Assembly: GCA_009841165.1 (NCBI GenBank)
Contig: VXMI01000064.1
Location: forward strand, 1-62,760
Source of the DNA: Gemmatimonadota bacterium
GTDB taxonomy: Bacteria; Gemmatimonadota; Gemmatimonadetes; Longimicrobiales; Gaopeijiaceae
Direction: 5' to 3'
Length of the DNA: 62,760 bases
A model generated the notes under the pieces. That model did not search any database, was not told the DNA's origin, and saw only the letters and a program-made list of their open reading frames with translations. Below are positions 53,893 to 61,883 of this stretch, one piece after another. Both the position numbers and the translations under genes were made by a program. Position 1 is the stretch's first letter, and every line of letters begins with the position of its first letter.

Positions 53893-55022
53893 GCCGCGCC
53901 TTCCCGGACGGCCATGCTGCCCCGGCCGGGCGTCCGCATCACCCGGCCGTCCCTGGTTGGGGTGAGATGGCCCCTGATCTCGAGGATCGTGAGGAGCGGC
54001 CCCACTTCCTCCGGGTCTCGTCGCGACAGCCGCGCCGCTTCTTCGACGGTGACCGGCGACGGCGGGAGCGCCGCGAGAAGCTCCCGAAGATCCGGCTCCT
54101 CCGGGAGGCGGACGGTGTACTGCATTACATCGTCGGGGGCCGTCTCCACGACGATCTTCGCACCGTCGGCGATGAGACGGTTGGTCCCTTCGCTGTTGGG
54201 GCGGTCGATCGGACCCGGGACGGCATGGACCTCCCGCCCCAGGTCCAGCGCGATTTCAGCGGTGATCAGCGCGCCGCTCCTTCGCGAGGCCTCGACGATG
54301 ATCACATCGCGCGCGAGTGCCGCTATGATGCGGTTGCGCCGAGGGAAATGATGCGGCTCGGCCCTGACGCCGGGCGCGAACTCGGATACCACCACGCCGC
54401 ATTCGACGATCTTCCTGTACAGCGTCCGATTGCGTGGCGGGGACACCACATCCACCCCCGAACCCAGCACCGCAGCGGTGGGGCCGGGCAGGGCGCCCCG
54501 GTGCGCCTCCGCATCGATCCCCATTGCCATGCCAGAGACCACGCACCGCCCCTGCCCCGCCCACGACGCACCCAAACCCCTCGCGACGCGCCGCCCGTAC
54601 GCGGTGGCGCGGCGCGAGCCGACGATCGCCGCACACCTGCGCTGCAACAGTTTGGTCCGGCCCAGCGCGAAAAGCACGGGTGGCGGATCCTTCAGGTGGC
54701 GCAGCGTGGCCGGGTAGCCGGCAGTCCCGTACACGATGGCCGCGATGCCCCCTGAAGCGCATCGCTCGTGCACCTCGCGCGCTTTGCGGACCGCGTCTGA
54801 TCGGGCCGCGGTGCCTTCGGCGCCAAGCTCCAGCGTCCTTGCGAGCCTGCGCGCCGGCGTTCCGGCCGATACCTCCGGCACCGCCGCGATTTCGGCCGCG
54901 GAGGCGTCGACAGCTGCCGCAGGACTGCCGAAATGGTCCACCATGGCGCGGAAGCGCATGGGACCCACTCCCGGAAGTCCCTGCAGCGTGAGTGCATCGA
55001 TGATCCGGGTTGCTTCGCTCAT
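53889..55022 (-). CDS. dprA: DNA processing protein DprA (Smf)
   Basis: Loads RecA on incoming single-stranded DNA in natural transformation. The 377-residue product has an N-terminal SAM-like helical domain, then the Rossmann-like core with AIVGSRRATAYGRRVARGL, VSGMAMGIDAEAHRGAL, VLGSGVDVVSPPRNRTLYRKI, HHFPRRNRIIAALA and ASRRSGALITAEIALDLGR-type blocks, and a C-terminal winged helix. ATG at 55022 overlaps the obg stop (ATGA); upstream in-frame residues are not conserved. No other competence gene is in the window. Confidence 0.96.
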   Translation of the reverse strand: MSEATRIIDALTLQGLPGVGPMRFRAMVDHFGSPAAAVDASAAEIAAVPEVSAGTPARRLARTLELGAEGTAARSDAVRKAREVHERCASGGIAAIVYGTAGYPATLRHLKDPPPVLFALGRTKLLQRRCAAIVGSRRATAYGRRVARGLGASWAGQGRCVVSGMAMGIDAEAHRGALPGPTAAVLGSGVDVVSPPRNRTLYRKIVECGVVVSEFAPGVRAEPHHFPRRNRIIAALARDVIIVEASRRSGALITAEIALDLGREVHAVPGPIDRPNSEGTNRLIADGAKIVVETAPDDVMQYTVRLPEEPDLRELLAALPPSPVTVEEAARLSRRDPEEVGPLLTILEIRGHLTPTRDGRVMRTPGRGSMAVREGAA

Positions 55023-56029
55023 GGGGTCTCTGCCTCCTCCCCGATCGTTCGCGCGGCCCGCAGCTGGCGCCAACACCCCTCCAACAGCTCTCTCAGGCCG
55101 TCTCCGGTAACCGCGCTCACGTAGTAGCGGTCCCACGCGTCCGAAGCGTCCACCACGGGCTTCGCTTCGCCCCGGGCGTGCAGGTCCATCTTCGAGAAGA
55201 CCACGGCCCAGGGAAGCTCGGTGAGAGTGGGCGAGTACTCCTCCAATTCGCGGCGAAGCCCTGCCAGCGTCGCGGCCGGATCCTCGCCGTCTACCGGCAG
55301 GAGTATCGCGAGCGCCCGCGTGCGCTCGATGTGGCGGAGAAACTGGTGACCCAGACCCCTGCCGTCGTGTGCCCCTTCGATCAGGCCGGGAATGTCGGCG
55401 ACGACGAAGGAGCGATAGTCCGGCAGTTCCACCACGCCCAGGTTCGGCGTCAACGTGGTGAAGGGGTAGGCGGCGATCCTGGGCCTGGCGCGGCTGATGC
55501 GTGAAAGCAGCGTGGATTTCCCGGCGTTCGGCTCGCCAACGAGGCCGATGTCGGCGAGGAGCTTGAGTTCAAGGCGCACGATCCGCTCTTCACCGTCTTC
55601 TCCCGGCTCCCAGCGCCGGGGCGCCTGCCGCGTGGCGGAAGCGAAGCGTGCGTTGCCCCTGCCGCCCCTTCCGCCGCGCGCGACCACCAGAGTCTCGCCC
55701 GGCCCCAGTAGCTCGCCCAGCAACTCATCCGTCCCGTTGTCCAGGGCGATCGTCCCCGGCGGCACCCTCAGCTCCAGATCCTGCCCGCTTCTCCCCGTGC
55801 GGTTCGATCCCTCCCCGTGCTTTCCTCTCCCGGCACGGTGGTGGCGCCGGTAGCGGAAGTCGCTGAGCGTCGTCAGTCCGGGATCCACGATCAGCCGCAC
55901 GTCGCCGCCCCTGCCACCATCCCCACCCGAGGGCCCACCGCGCGGCACGCCCTTCTCGCGCCGGAACGCCTCTGCGCCCGAGCCACCCTGCCCGGCGCGC
56001 ACTTCGATGGTGACCGAGTCTATGAACAT
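55019..56029 (-). CDS. obg: GTPase Obg/CgtA
   Basis: An essential GTPase that helps assemble the large ribosomal subunit. The 336-residue product has the glycine-rich Obg fold (about 1-158), then the G domain: GEPNAGKST (G1, about 166-174), DIPGLIEGAHDGRGLG (G3, about 212) and a G4 that reads SKMD instead of the usual NKxD. There is no C-terminal OCT domain, as in many Obg proteins. ATG at 56029 overlaps the asparaginase stop by 10 bases. A Gly-rich GGDGGRGGDV-type run in the first domain is typical. Confidence 0.95.
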   Translation of the reverse strand: MFIDSVTIEVRAGQGGSGAEAFRREKGVPRGGPSGGDGGRGGDVRLIVDPGLTTLSDFRYRRHHRAGRGKHGEGSNRTGRSGQDLELRVPPGTIALDNGTDELLGELLGPGETLVVARGGRGGRGNARFASATRQAPRRWEPGEDGEERIVRLELKLLADIGLVGEPNAGKSTLLSRISRARPRIAAYPFTTLTPNLGVVELPDYRSFVVADIPGLIEGAHDGRGLGHQFLRHIERTRALAILLPVDGEDPAATLAGLRRELEEYSPTLTELPWAVVFSKMDLHARGEAKPVVDASDAWDRYYVSAVTGDGLRELLEGCWRQLRAARTIGEEAETP

Positions 56030-57021
56030 TCGCGGACCACCACCCGGCCGACCGTGTCGCCCAGCGTATTCGTCACCGCGGGTTCGGCGAACTCCTCCAG
56101 GGCCTGTCCGGCCGCTGCGGAGAGGATACCCGCGCGGCTTAGCACGGCCAGGAGCGCCGGCGGCGCCGCGCGCCACGCTCCGTCTTCGACCTTGAGCGCG
56201 ACACCCAAACCCGATTCCACGTCTCCGGCCATGTATACCCCCTCTGCTCCAACCTTGGCGAATACGCGCCCCCGCTCCGCCTCCATCAGCCGGGTACAGA
56301 GCCGGGCGGTACCGGCCACCATGAAAGGGTGCCGGGTCAGGGCTTCCGCCACCCGGCGCGGTGGTTCGCCACGCCCCGCGGCGGCCGCAAAGCCCGCCGT
56401 TGCGCGGGCCAGCGCCGCGACCGACACGGCGAAGCTGACTACCCCGCAACCGTCCACCCCCCACTCCATACCCTCCGCGGCGAGGCCCGTCCAGCGTGCC
56501 ACCTCCCGCCGCATGCGGAGCTGAACCGGGTGGCCGGGAAGCTGGTATCCGTCCAGCGGCCAGCCGTGAAACGCCGCCAGCGCCAGCATGCCGGCGTGTT
56601 TTCCGGAGCAGTTGTTGATGATCGCGGAGCGCGACACCCCCTCGGCGGCCATCGCCAGGTCGCGCTCGCGCAGGAGCGGCGGATGGGGACCGCAGACGAG
56701 CAGGTTCTCCTCCAGCTCGGCCTTCGCGAGGATCGACCGCGCGACGGCCAGATGTGCTTCTTCCGAATTGTGCGAACCGCAGCACAGTGCGATCTCCTCT
56801 TGCGAAAGCCCGAAGTGGTCCGCGGCTCCGTCCGCGACCAGCGGCAACGCCTGAAACGGCTTCGCCGCCGAGCGGAGCAGCGTGATACGCCCGGGATCGC
56901 CCCAGCAGCGCACCACTCGTCCCGCCTCGTCCGAAACGGCCGCATGCACCCGGTGCGTCGACTCGAGCACCGGGCCGCGATGGACGGAAACCGTCAGGGT
57001 CCGGGATTCTGCAACAATCAC
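56020..57021 (-). CDS. asparaginase (PF06089-type, Rhizobium AnsA-like)
   Basis: Hydrolyses asparagine to aspartate and ammonia; cytoplasmic. The 333-residue product shows RSAAKPFQALPLV (about 52-64), CGSHNSEEAHL (about 84-94), NNCSGKHAGMLA (about 136-147) and the C-terminal GCGVVSFAVS block, typical of the thermolabile rhizobial class and unlike E. coli type II. GTG at 57021 is preceded by GGAAG and starts near the family N-terminus; an ATG at 57087 gives 22 more residues and overlaps the S41 protease end. Located between the protease and obg, with no metabolic link visible. Confidence 0.88.
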   Translation of the reverse strand: MIVAESRTLTVSVHRGPVLESTHRVHAAVSDEAGRVVRCWGDPGRITLLRSAAKPFQALPLVADGAADHFGLSQEEIALCCGSHNSEEAHLAVARSILAKAELEENLLVCGPHPPLLRERDLAMAAEGVSRSAIINNCSGKHAGMLALAAFHGWPLDGYQLPGHPVQLRMRREVARWTGLAAEGMEWGVDGCGVVSFAVSVAALARATAGFAAAAGRGEPPRRVAEALTRHPFMVAGTARLCTRLMEAERGRVFAKVGAEGVYMAGDVESGLGVALKVEDGAWRAAPPALLAVLSRAGILSAAAGQALEEFAEPAVTNTLGDTVGRVVVRECS

Positions 57022-57070
57022 AGGGGCGCTTCCATGGCTGAACGGGCCTGATAGCGGGCCGACCCCGTGT

Positions 57071-58738
57071 TCAGCGCGGGAGACCATCCCCCGCGGCGGG
57101 ACCCTGGCCAACGGGCTGCACCTCCGCCTCCGCCAGTGGCGACCCCGCCAGCAGGAAGAGCTCCCGCTGATCCCCCGCCGCCGTGAGGAGTTCCACGGCC
57201 CGGCGGAGCGCGGCGTCCGTCCCTGCGATGCGTTCGAAGCGGCCGCCGTCGCCCCATGCCTGCAGCGCCACCTCGCTCTCCATGTGCCGGAGCACCGAGC
57301 GCCTGGCACGCTGAAGGGTCTCAATGGAGATGCCGGCTCCACGTTCCTCGAGAGCCGTGCGAAAACCGGCGAGGTCCGCGTCGGTGAGGCGGAAATCGGG
57401 GGCCAGATCGGGATGGTCCTGGAGGTAGCCCACCGCCCAGCTCTGAAGCGCCGTCACGAAGGCGCCGCCCGACGCCAGGATTTCCCTGACCGCCTCGCGC
57501 TCGCCGACCAGGAGCGTGTCCTGCAGCACCCAGAGATCCGGGACGATCCCGCCACCGCCACGCACCAGCCTTCCGCCTGCGGATCTGAACTCGGGCTTGT
57601 CCGCCAGCTCCGGCAGCTCGGCCACGTCGCCCTGCACGGTCAGCACGCCCCGGTCGCCCCTGGCCGCCTGATCCGCCGCTTCCATCTCGATGGACCGCCC
57701 GGAGGGCGTGAACCACCTGGCCGTGGTGAGCTTCAGCACGTTGCCGCCGGACAGGGGGAAGAGGGACTGGACCGATCCCTTGCCGTAGGTGGTGGAGCCG
57801 ATCAGGAGCGCCCGGTCGTGGTCCTGCAGCGCCCCGGCGACAATCTCGGCGGCGGACGCGCTGCCGTACCCGACCAGCACGACCACCGGCAGGTCGGGGT
57901 AGCTCTGGTCCGCCATGGCGGCGTACTTCTCCGGCGCCGAGGCACGGCTCCTGATCTCGACGATATCCATCCCGGGATCGAGGAAGAGGTCCGTCAGCCC
58001 GACCCCTTCCGTGAGGAGCCCGCCGCGGTTGCGGCGCAGATCGAGCACGAGGGAGGTCATTCCCTCCACCGCCAGCGAATCGATTGCCGCGCGCACTTCC
58101 TTCGTCGTGGTGCGGTTGAAGATCAGGAGCGGAACGTATCCCACGCCGTCGTCGAGCATGGTGGCAAAGGGAACCGAGGGGACGTGGATCTGCGCGCGGG
58201 TCACGTCGAAGTGAATGATCGCGTCGGCCCCCGGGCGCCGGATGCCCATGCGCACCGTGGTACCCGGCCTGCCACGGAGCAGATCGACCGCCTGGTCGGT
58301 CAGCCAGCCTTCGACCGACCTGCCGTCCACCTCGACGATCCGGTCGCCGGGCCTCACCCCGGCCCTCGCCCCCGGCGTACCCGGTATCGGCGCCACGACG
58401 GTGATGTAGCCGTCCCGGTCGGCGACCTCCAGGCCGACGCCGCCGTATTCGCCCTGGGTCCGGATGCGCTCGTCCTCCCATCTCGCCGCGGGCAGGAACT
58501 GCGAATTCGGGTCGCCGAGGTGATCCACGACCCCGGCGATGGCGGCTTCGTACAGGTCGTCCACGTCCACTTCGCCCACGAAGTGCCCCTCGATGCGTTC
58601 CACGACCTCTTCGAAAACCCGGGCATGCAAGTAGATGTTGGCACGCATGCCGACGCCGCGCTGGAGCAGCCAGCCTCCGCTCGTGACCGCGAAGACCACG
58701 ACCAGCGCCGGAACCAGCACAGCCCTGCCTCTAGTCAT
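57071..58738 (-). CDS. S41 family C-terminal processing protease (CtpA-like)
   Basis: A membrane-anchored or periplasmic tail-specific protease. The 555-residue product has an N-terminal hydrophobic signal or anchor (about 5-28), a helical pre-domain, a PDZ domain (about 100-180, with YGGVGLEV and GVRPGDRIVEVDGRSV), and the S41 core with the serine in VGYGSASAAE (about 306) and the lysine in TYGKGSVQ (about 330). A ~150-residue C-terminal region of unclear role follows. ATG at 58738 has GGAAGGAG 5 bases upstream. Transcribed after tmk and before the asparaginase. Confidence 0.92.
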   Translation of the reverse strand: MTRGRAVLVPALVVVFAVTSGGWLLQRGVGMRANIYLHARVFEEVVERIEGHFVGEVDVDDLYEAAIAGVVDHLGDPNSQFLPAARWEDERIRTQGEYGGVGLEVADRDGYITVVAPIPGTPGARAGVRPGDRIVEVDGRSVEGWLTDQAVDLLRGRPGTTVRMGIRRPGADAIIHFDVTRAQIHVPSVPFATMLDDGVGYVPLLIFNRTTTKEVRAAIDSLAVEGMTSLVLDLRRNRGGLLTEGVGLTDLFLDPGMDIVEIRSRASAPEKYAAMADQSYPDLPVVVLVGYGSASAAEIVAGALQDHDRALLIGSTTYGKGSVQSLFPLSGGNVLKLTTARWFTPSGRSIEMEAADQAARGDRGVLTVQGDVAELPELADKPEFRSAGGRLVRGGGGIVPDLWVLQDTLLVGEREAVREILASGGAFVTALQSWAVGYLQDHPDLAPDFRLTDADLAGFRTALEERGAGISIETLQRARRSVLRHMESEVALQAWGDGGRFERIAGTDAALRRAVELLTAAGDQRELFLLAGSPLAEAEVQPVGQGPAAGDGLPR

Positions 58739-58779
58739 GCAGGCTCCTTCCCCTCCCGGTACCACACTCGTGCATGCTT

Positions 58780-59442
58780 CTAAACCCCGCCTTCCCCAAA
58801 AGTTTCCGGGAAGCGCGCGACCATCTCGCTGCGGATGCGCTCTTCCACCTCGCCGGGACTCCCGTCCGCAGACACGAGCACGGCCCGGTCCACGGATCGG
58901 GCCAGTTCAAGATACCCTTCGCGGACCGCCCGTCGAAAGGTCGAATCCTCAGCCTCGAACCGATCGGGGGATCTGGCCTCGCGCGCCTGACGGGCCATCC
59001 CCTCCTCGACGGCCAGGTCGAGTACCAGGTACAGGTCGGCGGCGAGCCCCCCGGTCGCATATTCGTTCAGACGCGCCACGACATCCACACCGATGCCCCT
59101 GCCGTAGCCCTGGTACGCGAACGAGCTCAGGTCGAAGCGGTCCGACAGCACCCACTTGCCCGCGGCGAGCGCCGGCTCCACCACCTCGCGCACCACCGAG
59201 GCACGGGCGGCCAGGATCAGCAACAGCTCCGTCTCGCGCGGAACCGGACCCTCACGGCCGTGAAGCAACAGCTGGCGGATCCCTTCACCGACCGCCGTGC
59301 CCCCCGGCTCGCGCGCCATGACGAGAGGCAGTCCCGCTCCTTCGAGGAAGGCCGCCAGCCGCCGCACCTGGGTGGTCTTTCCGACCCCCTCGGCACCCTC
59401 GACGACAATGAACCGGCCGCGGCTCACTGGTACGCCCCCCAT
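58780..59442 (-). CDS. tmk: thymidylate kinase
   Basis: Phosphorylates dTMP to dTDP. The 220-residue product has the P-loop EGAEGVGKTTQVRRLAAFL (about 14-32), REPGGTAVGEGIR (about 42), the DR-x-D segment SDRFDLSSFAYQGYGRG (about 102-118) and the LID region ARQAREARSPDRFE. ATG at 59442 has GGAGG 4 bases upstream; a GTG at 59427 is the alternative. Follows the inositol-phosphate synthase gene by 52 bases. Confidence 0.96.
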   Translation of the reverse strand: MGGVPVSRGRFIVVEGAEGVGKTTQVRRLAAFLEGAGLPLVMAREPGGTAVGEGIRQLLLHGREGPVPRETELLLILAARASVVREVVEPALAAGKWVLSDRFDLSSFAYQGYGRGIGVDVVARLNEYATGGLAADLYLVLDLAVEEGMARQAREARSPDRFEAEDSTFRRAVREGYLELARSVDRAVLVSADGSPGEVEERIRSEMVARFPETFGEGGV

Positions 59443-59494
59443 TCCGCCTCCCGCACCCGCCCGGCGCCCCGGAAACGCCCTCGACACGGCCCCG

Positions 59495-60811
59495 CTATTC
59501 GTAGTACTCCCGCCCCAGATGGGTGATCTGCTCCTCTCCCGCCAGCCAGCGCAGGGTGTTCTTGAGCTTCTTGTGCTGGATGAACAGGTCGTGCTCCGGG
59601 TAGAGCCCCTCGGGCGTATGCGGGCTCTTGAAGTAGAAGGACAGCCACTCCTGGATCCCTCCCATGCCCGAGCGCCCGGCCAGATCCAGGAAGAGCGCCA
59701 GATCGAGGACGATCGGGGCGGCGAGGATCGAGTCCCGGCACAGGAAGTCCACCTTGATCTGCATGGGATACCCCAGCCATCCGAAGATGTCGAGGTTGTC
59801 CCAGCCCTCCTTGTCGTCCCCCCGGGGGGGGTAGTAGTTGATCCGGACCTTGTGGTAGAGCCGGCCGTACAGTTCGGGGTACATCCGTGGCTGCAAGATG
59901 TATTCGAGCACGCCCAGCTTGGATTCCTCCTTGGTCTTGAAGGATTCGGGGTCGTCGAGGACCTCGCCGTCGCGGTTGCCCAGAATGTTGGTGCTGAACC
60001 AGCCGCTTACCCCCAGCATCCTCGCCTTCAGCCCCGGGGCCAGGATCGTCTTCATGAGCGTCTGACCCGTCTTGAAGTCCTTGCCGGCGATGGGCACGCC
60101 GCGATCCTGGGCCAGTGCCTCCAGTGCCGGCACGTCGGCCGACAGGTTCGGCGCCCCGTTCGCGTAGGGCACTCCCTCCATGATCGCCGCCCAGGCGTAG
60201 ATCATGCTGGGCGCGATCGCGGGGTCGTCGTCGCGCATCGCCTGCTCGAAGGCCTCGGGGGTGGCGTGCGCGGGTCCCGAGCGCTGAAACACCTCGGTCG
60301 AGCCGCACCAGATCATCACGGCGCGGTTGCACCCGTGCTCCGACTTGAAGCGGCGGATGTCCTCGCGTACCGCCTCCGCCAGCTCCATCCGGCTCCCCAC
60401 CCGCTTCCGGTTCGGCCCGTCCAGCCGCTTGACGTACGCGGTGTCGAAGACCGCCGGCATGGGCTTCACCGACTTCAGAAAGTCCCGGATCGGGTCCAGG
60501 TGCTGCGTGCGGTCCAGGACACCGGCGTTGACGGCGCTGTCGTAGGCGTCGTCCGGAATGGGGTCCCACGCGCCGAAGACCAGTTGATCGAGCCCGGCAA
60601 TGTCGATGAGATCCTTGATGAGCGGCGTACGCGCTTCGGTGCGCTTGCCCAGACGAATCGTGTTCATCTGTGTCAGGCTGCCGAAGGGCTGCGCCAGGCC
60701 CCGCCTTACCGCCTCGACGCCGGCCACCACCGTGGTGGCTACCGCGCCGAGCCCGGGGAGCAGGACACCCACGCGCCCGCCGGACGAAGAGATCCTGGGA
60801 GGCTGGTCCAC
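59495..60811 (-). CDS. myo-inositol-1-phosphate synthase
   Basis: Converts glucose-6-phosphate to myo-inositol-3-phosphate with NAD as catalytic cofactor. The 438-residue product has the NAD motif LPGLGAVATT (about 18-27), the DTAYVKR and GKDFKTGQTLMKTILAP segments (about 246), SGWFSTNILGNRDGEVLDDP (about 272-291), and the later LEYILQPRMYPELYG and KVDFLCRDSILAAPIVLDL blocks (about 349). It matches the bacterial form also found in Bacteroides and mycobacteria. GTG at 60811 lies 6 bases past the CDP-alcohol phosphatidyltransferase stop, so both are co-transcribed. Confidence 0.92.
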   Translation of the reverse strand: MDQPPRISSSGGRVGVLLPGLGAVATTVVAGVEAVRRGLAQPFGSLTQMNTIRLGKRTEARTPLIKDLIDIAGLDQLVFGAWDPIPDDAYDSAVNAGVLDRTQHLDPIRDFLKSVKPMPAVFDTAYVKRLDGPNRKRVGSRMELAEAVREDIRRFKSEHGCNRAVMIWCGSTEVFQRSGPAHATPEAFEQAMRDDDPAIAPSMIYAWAAIMEGVPYANGAPNLSADVPALEALAQDRGVPIAGKDFKTGQTLMKTILAPGLKARMLGVSGWFSTNILGNRDGEVLDDPESFKTKEESKLGVLEYILQPRMYPELYGRLYHKVRINYYPPRGDDKEGWDNLDIFGWLGYPMQIKVDFLCRDSILAAPIVLDLALFLDLAGRSGMGGIQEWLSFYFKSPHTPEGLYPEHDLFIQHKKLKNTLRWLAGEEQITHLGREYYE

Positions 60812-60817
60812 TGTGAC

Positions 60818-61474
60818 CTAACCCTTTCCGGCGGTCGGACCGCCGTTGTCTAGAGGAACGCCCGTGCCGTGCCTGTACACCCGGAAGATGCGCTGCACGG
60901 CCGTGGCATTGGTCAATACGGCTACGATCACGATGATCACGGTGAGAACCAGGCCGTCCCACGCGAGACCGAAGATCAGCGACCCCAGACCGAGGATCAG
61001 GATGCGCTCGCCTCTCTGCATGAGCCCCACCGAGCAGTCGAATCCGAGCGACTCCGCCTTGGCCCGCGTGTAGCTCACCATCAGCGAGCCCCCCATTGCC
61101 AGGGCGATGATGTAGATCATCAGGATGTCGACGAACTCGACCTGGTAGGCGTTGTACAGACTCATGAGTCCGATGTACATCGCGATTTCGGAGATGCGGT
61201 CGAGGGTGGCGTCGAAGAAGGCCCCGAACTTGGAGGCGAGGCCGGATACCCGCGCCACACTGCCGTCGAAGACATCGCACAGCCCGCCGAGCAGCATGAG
61301 AAGTCCGGCCGTCCGGACATGGTCCTGCGAGTACATGACCGCCCCGGCCACGGTGACCAGGAAGCCCGCCACCGTGATGGCGTTGGGATGGACCCCCCGC
61401 CGTATCAGCCACCGGGTGATTGGCCCGGTAATCCGCTCGGTCGGCTCACGCAGGTCGCTGATGCTCCTGGGCAT
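60818..61474 (-). CDS. CDP-alcohol phosphatidyltransferase, probable phosphatidylinositol (phosphate) synthase
   Basis: Joins a CDP-diacylglycerol to an alcohol at the inner membrane. The 218-residue protein has about six helices and a perfect family motif DGSVAR-x8-GAFFDATLD (about residues 68-90), which binds the metal and CDP. Right beside the gene for myo-inositol-phosphate synthase, the most likely acceptor is inositol or inositol phosphate. A separate phosphatase for the second route is not in the window. ATG at 61474 has GGGAG 6 bases upstream; a longer in-frame reading has no conservation. Confidence 0.9.
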   Translation of the reverse strand: MPRSISDLREPTERITGPITRWLIRRGVHPNAITVAGFLVTVAGAVMYSQDHVRTAGLLMLLGGLCDVFDGSVARVSGLASKFGAFFDATLDRISEIAMYIGLMSLYNAYQVEFVDILMIYIIALAMGGSLMVSYTRAKAESLGFDCSVGLMQRGERILILGLGSLIFGLAWDGLVLTVIIVIVAVLTNATAVQRIFRVYRHGTGVPLDNGGPTAGKG

Positions 61475-61523
61475 TGAACGCTCCCGCCGTCGCCCGGACT
61501 GGTTGCTGGCCGTCACTGATCGC

Positions 61524-61883
61524 TCATGAAGTGAGGATGATGCGGGACGCTGCACCCTCCTGCATCCCCTTCTGGATGGCCGCGTTCACCCGGTACATGA
61601 CCTTGTCGAAGTTGGCCTGCGCGGAAACGAGGCTCTGATACACCGACGACGCCTGCAGCTTGTTCAACGCCGCTTCGTAGCGCTCCATTTCCGTCTGGTC
61701 CGGCTCCTTTCCTTCCCGGATCGCGGCCTGCAGCGTCCCTTCCTGCTGCCTGAGCTGGTTGGTCAGCTCCACGATCCGGCGATCGTCGTCCGCGCACTCC
61801 TTCGCCCGGGCAAGCGTCCGGTATTCGGGGGTACTCCCGAGCGCGCGACCCAGGGATCCGGCCAGGTCATCAATGTTGGTCAT
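61524..61883 (-). CDS. YlbF family protein
   Basis: A 119-residue helical protein of the YlbF/YmcA (Com_YlbF) family, with the pattern ALGSTPEYRTLARAKECADDDRRIVELTNQ and VYQSLVSAQANFDKVMYRVN. In Bacillus these proteins act in the Y-complex that adjusts RNase Y and competence. Here the role is unknown and only one member is seen. ATG at 61883 has GGAGG 7 bases upstream and overlaps the prmC end by 14 bases. Confidence 0.88.
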   Translation of the reverse strand: MTNIDDLAGSLGRALGSTPEYRTLARAKECADDDRRIVELTNQLRQQEGTLQAAIREGKEPDQTEMERYEAALNKLQASSVYQSLVSAQANFDKVMYRVNAAIQKGMQEGAASRIILTS

